Positions 3,500-5,582 of a DNA stretch of 5,582 bases are shown in pieces. How positions within the stretch are numbered: position 1 is the first letter of the stretch; each line of letters starts with the position of its first letter. Made by a program: the position numbers and the translations under genes. Source of the stretch: Burkholderiales bacterium (lineage in GTDB: Bacteria > Pseudomonadota > Gammaproteobacteria > Burkholderiales > Burkholderiaceae_C); contig SXXD01000194.1 of assembly GCA_005789685.1 (NCBI GenBank), positions 1-5,582 on the forward strand, given 5' to 3'. A model generated the notes under the pieces. The model did not search any database and was not told the DNA's origin. It saw only the letters and a program-made list of their open reading frames with translations.

Positions 3500-5518
3500 T
3501 TAACCGCGTGTGATTTTCAACACTTTAGCGCCAGTGCGTTTGGGTGCTGCATGACCACCGGCATTGTGTGGCTTGAAGTTGCCAGCACCCATGACTTTGG
3601 GGCCGCGTGCAGGACGATCGCTGGCACCGCCGCGCGCATTGTCACGGCCTGGTGCGCGTGGGGCACGGCTGTCGCGTGAGTCGAAGCGGTCGCCGCCGCG
3701 ATTGTCGGGGCGTTGATCGCCACGTGGCTCAAAGCGAGCTTCACCACCGCGAGGTGCGAAACTGCGTTGTTCGCCGCGGAAATCACCCCGTGGCTCAAAA
3801 CGGCCTTCTGGGCGAGCTTCTGGACGGAAATCGCCGCGACCTTCAGGGCGTCCTTCAAAGCGAGGAGCAGGTGCGCCACGGTTTTCAAAACGATCGCCAC
3901 GGCCTTCGAAGCGGTCACCACCTCGGTTGCCTTCAAAACGAGGTGCGCCACGAGATTCAAAACGATCACCACCGCGATTGCCGCCAAAGCCGCCACCACC
4001 GCCACCAAATGGGCGACCACGGCCACCGCGATCACCGCGGTCATTGCCACCACGGCCGCCTGGACGACTTTCAGGGAAGTTTTGTTTGGGTTCCATGCCT
4101 GGAATCACTTCAGCTTTGAACGGTTGACGGCTGTAAGCCTCAATGTCCAAAATTTTGCGACGATCGCGAATTTCAGCGAAGGTGACGGCCAAGCCATCAC
4201 GACCTGCACGGCCTGTACGACCAATGCGGTGTGTGTAGTCTTCGGCTTTCATAGGCAAGCCAAAGTTGAATACGTGCGTGATGGTGGGCACGTCAATGCC
4301 TCGAGCAGCCACATCAGTGGCGACCAAGATTTGAACTTGACCGTTGCGCAAAGCCATCAAACGGCGATTGCGCAAACCTTGGCTCAAGGCGCCGTGCAAA
4401 GCGACGGCATCAAAGCCATCTTGTTGCAGGTCTGCAGCCAATCCATCGCACTCAATTTGGGTGCTGGCAAAGACAATGGCTTGGTTGATGGATGCGTCAC
4501 GCAACCAATGGTCAAGCAACTTGCGTTTATGTTGCGCGTTGTCGGCCCAGAACAAAACTTGTTTGATGTTGCTGTGCTTTTCTTGGGGTGAATCGATTTG
4601 GATTTTTTGAACCGATGAGCCGCCGTCGTGCATGACGCGCATGGCCAACTGCTGAATGCGCGGCGCAAAAGTGGCGCTGAACATCATGGTTTGCTGACGT
4701 TGGCTTGTGAGCTGGTTGATGTCGGCCAGGTCGTCAGAGAAGCCCAGGTCCAACATGCGGTCGGCTTCGTCAACCACTAAGAATTTGACCTTGTCGAGTT
4801 TGATTTGCATGGAGCGTTGCAAGTCGAGCAAACGGCCCGGCGTGGCCACCACCAAGTTGGCATTTTGCAGTTTGGCAATTTGCAACTGGTAAGGCATACC
4901 TCCCACAATGTTGGCCACGCGCAAGCCGCGGCAATGCTTGACCAAATCGATGGCATCGTGTGCCACCTGTTGGGCCAATTCACGTGTAGGACAAACAATC
5001 AGGGCACCAGGTGTGGGCGCTTTGAAGTTGCGTGAGTTGGTGGGGTCTTTGCGCTTGGGGCGCTTGGGTGCTGGCTCGCCATTGGCGGCAGCGTCTGAGC
5101 AGGCTTGTGCAAATGCTGCGCGCTCGGCATCTTCTTCAGCGGCCATTTCTTGTAGCAAGGTGTGCAACACCGGCAACAAGAAGGCAGCTGTTTTGCCGCT
5201 GCCTGTTTGGCTTGAAACCATCAGGTCGATGTAGCGATGCGCTTCACCCAAGGTTTCTTTGGGCAAGGCCAAAGGTATGGCTTTAAGCTGAACGGGTGTA
5301 GGTTGTGTGTAGCCAAGGTCGGCCACAGCTTGAACCAATTCTGGTGCCAAGCCCAACAGCACAAATCCATTGGGCTGCTCGGGTGTGATCTCGGCATCGA
5401 TGGCTTCGTTGTCATTGACATCGGCTGCATCAAGCGCCAATGTTTCGGTCACGAAAGTTTCGTTCGTAGAGGATTGCGCAGACGACAAGTCGTCCTGCAC
5501 TTCAAAAGCGTCAGTCAT
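3500..5518 (-). CDS. DEAD-box ATP-dependent RNA helicase with RGG-rich C-terminal tail
   Basis: 672 residues from the ATG at 5518-5516. It unwinds or remodels RNA using ATP in the cytoplasm, plausibly in ribosome assembly or RNA decay. All core motifs are present: F52 and GYTQPTPVQ (69-77, Q motif); SSQTGSGKT (102-110, motif I, normally AxTGSGKT); PTRELAQ (177-183, Ia); TPGR (226-229, Ib); DEAD (250-253, II); SAT (281-283, III); VFAST (349-353, IV); ATDVAARGID (400-409, V); HRIGRTGRAG (430-439, VI). A charged insert of about 45 residues (124-170) separates motifs I and Ia. Residues about 486-638 are Arg/Gly/Asp/Phe/Glu-rich, followed by a basic end (KVLKITRG). The acidic N-terminal 50 residues look disordered. 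The frame is open to an ATG at 5566 (688 residues), which has no Shine-Dalgarno; 5518 has GAG 7 bases upstream and is preferred. It resembles RhlE-type helicases, but I do not assign a symbol. Confidence 0.95.
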   Translation of the reverse strand: MTDAFEVQDDLSSAQSSTNETFVTETLALDAADVNDNEAIDAEITPEQPNGFVLLGLAPELVQAVADLGYTQPTPVQLKAIPLALPKETLGEAHRYIDLMVSSQTGSGKTAAFLLPVLHTLLQEMAAEEDAERAAFAQACSDAAANGEPAPKRPKRKDPTNSRNFKAPTPGALIVCPTRELAQQVAHDAIDLVKHCRGLRVANIVGGMPYQLQIAKLQNANLVVATPGRLLDLQRSMQIKLDKVKFLVVDEADRMLDLGFSDDLADINQLTSQRQQTMMFSATFAPRIQQLAMRVMHDGGSSVQKIQIDSPQEKHSNIKQVLFWADNAQHKRKLLDHWLRDASINQAIVFASTQIECDGLAADLQQDGFDAVALHGALSQGLRNRRLMALRNGQVQILVATDVAARGIDVPTITHVFNFGLPMKAEDYTHRIGRTGRAGRDGLAVTFAEIRDRRKILDIEAYSRQPFKAEVIPGMEPKQNFPESRPGGRGGNDRGDRGGRGRPFGGGGGGFGGNRGGDRFESRGAPRFEGNRGGDRFEGRGDRFENRGAPAPRFEGRPEGRGDFRPEARPEGRFEPRGDFRGEQRSFAPRGGEARFEPRGDQRPDNRGGDRFDSRDSRAPRAPGRDNARGGASDRPARGPKVMGAGNFKPHNAGGHAAPKRTGAKVLKITRG
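3605..4066 (-). repeat. Low-complexity repeats encoding the RGG/RFE tail of the helicase
   Basis: Degenerate in-frame repeats within the helicase gene. RGGDRFE occurs at residues 515-521 and 532-538, GRGDRFE at 539-545 and RGGDRFD at 607-613 (numbered from the ATG at 5518); RFEPRGD occurs at 573-579 and 595-601. Such tails usually bind RNA and promote protein assembly. The GC-rich, biased composition creates several long spurious frames on both strands here. Confidence 0.8.
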
Positions 5519-5582
5519 ATTTTTTCTCGCACGGACGTCCGCAAGATTTGCGGTGGCGCCGTTCATGGTTAAAAAACATCAA
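5519..5582 (-). promoter_or_regulatory. Upstream region of the helicase gene with overlapping inverted repeats
   Basis: On the minus strand, CCGCAA (5553-5548) and TTGCGG (5544-5539) form a 6-bp inverted repeat around ATC, and the 10-bp perfect palindrome CGGACGTCCG (5541-5532) overlaps its second arm by three bases, so the two cannot form fully together. If translation starts at 5518 this is untranslated leader; if it starts at 5566 it is codons 1-16. An in-frame TGA at 5581-5579 closes the frame. No promoter is visible before the window ends. Confidence 0.35.

Noticed and set aside
3517..4053. Minus-strand frame of 178 codons overlapping the RGG tail
   Set aside because: Ala/Val-rich product of a shifted frame through GC-rich repeats; no start signal.
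3713..4591. Long plus-strand open frame of 292 codons antisense to the helicase gene
   Set aside because: The translation is an Ala/Thr-rich, low-complexity mirror of the RGG repeats, with no domain or ribosome binding site. The helicase frame explains this DNA fully.

Overview
The window looks like chromosomal DNA of a betaproteobacterium of the order Burkholderiales, most likely the Comamonadaceae (Limnohabitans/Rhodoferax-like). This rests on the wording of the S16, RimM, TrmD and L19 proteins, on the three-residue insertion in the TrmD DSF...DGLLDC segment, and on a long RGG-tailed DEAD-box helicase. Genus is inference. There is no mobile element, CRISPR array, tRNA or rRNA gene.

Layout: (1) Positions 1-977, minus strand: a two-gene unit of a GNAT-family N-acetyltransferase followed, after an 8-base gap, by a TM2-domain membrane protein whose 3' end is cut off by the window edge. 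(2) Positions 971-3464, plus strand: the conserved ribosome/tRNA maturation cluster rpsP (S16), rimM, trmD and rplS (L19). A TTGGCA-16-TATAAT promoter precedes rpsP, with its -35 box overlapping the start codon of the divergent acetyltransferase gene. A second promoter, TTCAAA-17-TATAAT, lies in the 206-base gap before rplS. The two promoters share an 18-base block, identical at 16 positions, running from the -10 box into the presumed transcript start. (3) Positions 3427-3486: two consecutive hairpins between convergent genes. The first has a 7-A tract on one side and a 7-T tract on the other, so it can end transcription in both directions. (4) Positions 3500-5518 (ORF open to 5566), minus strand: a DEAD-box RNA helicase with an arginine/glycine-rich tail of about 150 residues.

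The genes fit a shared theme of ribosome production: two ribosomal proteins, a 30S maturation factor, the tRNA m1G37 methyltransferase and an RNA helicase possibly acting on structured RNA. The most interesting non-coding signals lie around rimM. A hairpin covers its weak Shine-Dalgarno sequence just after the rpsP stop codon. About 105 bases into the coding region there is a perfect 8-bp GC-rich stem with a 4-base loop and six T's, which is a textbook intrinsic-terminator shape inside a gene. Together with the separate rplS promoter these could keep RimM and TrmD scarce while S16 and L19 stay abundant. This is a hypothesis from sequence; no new protein system was found.
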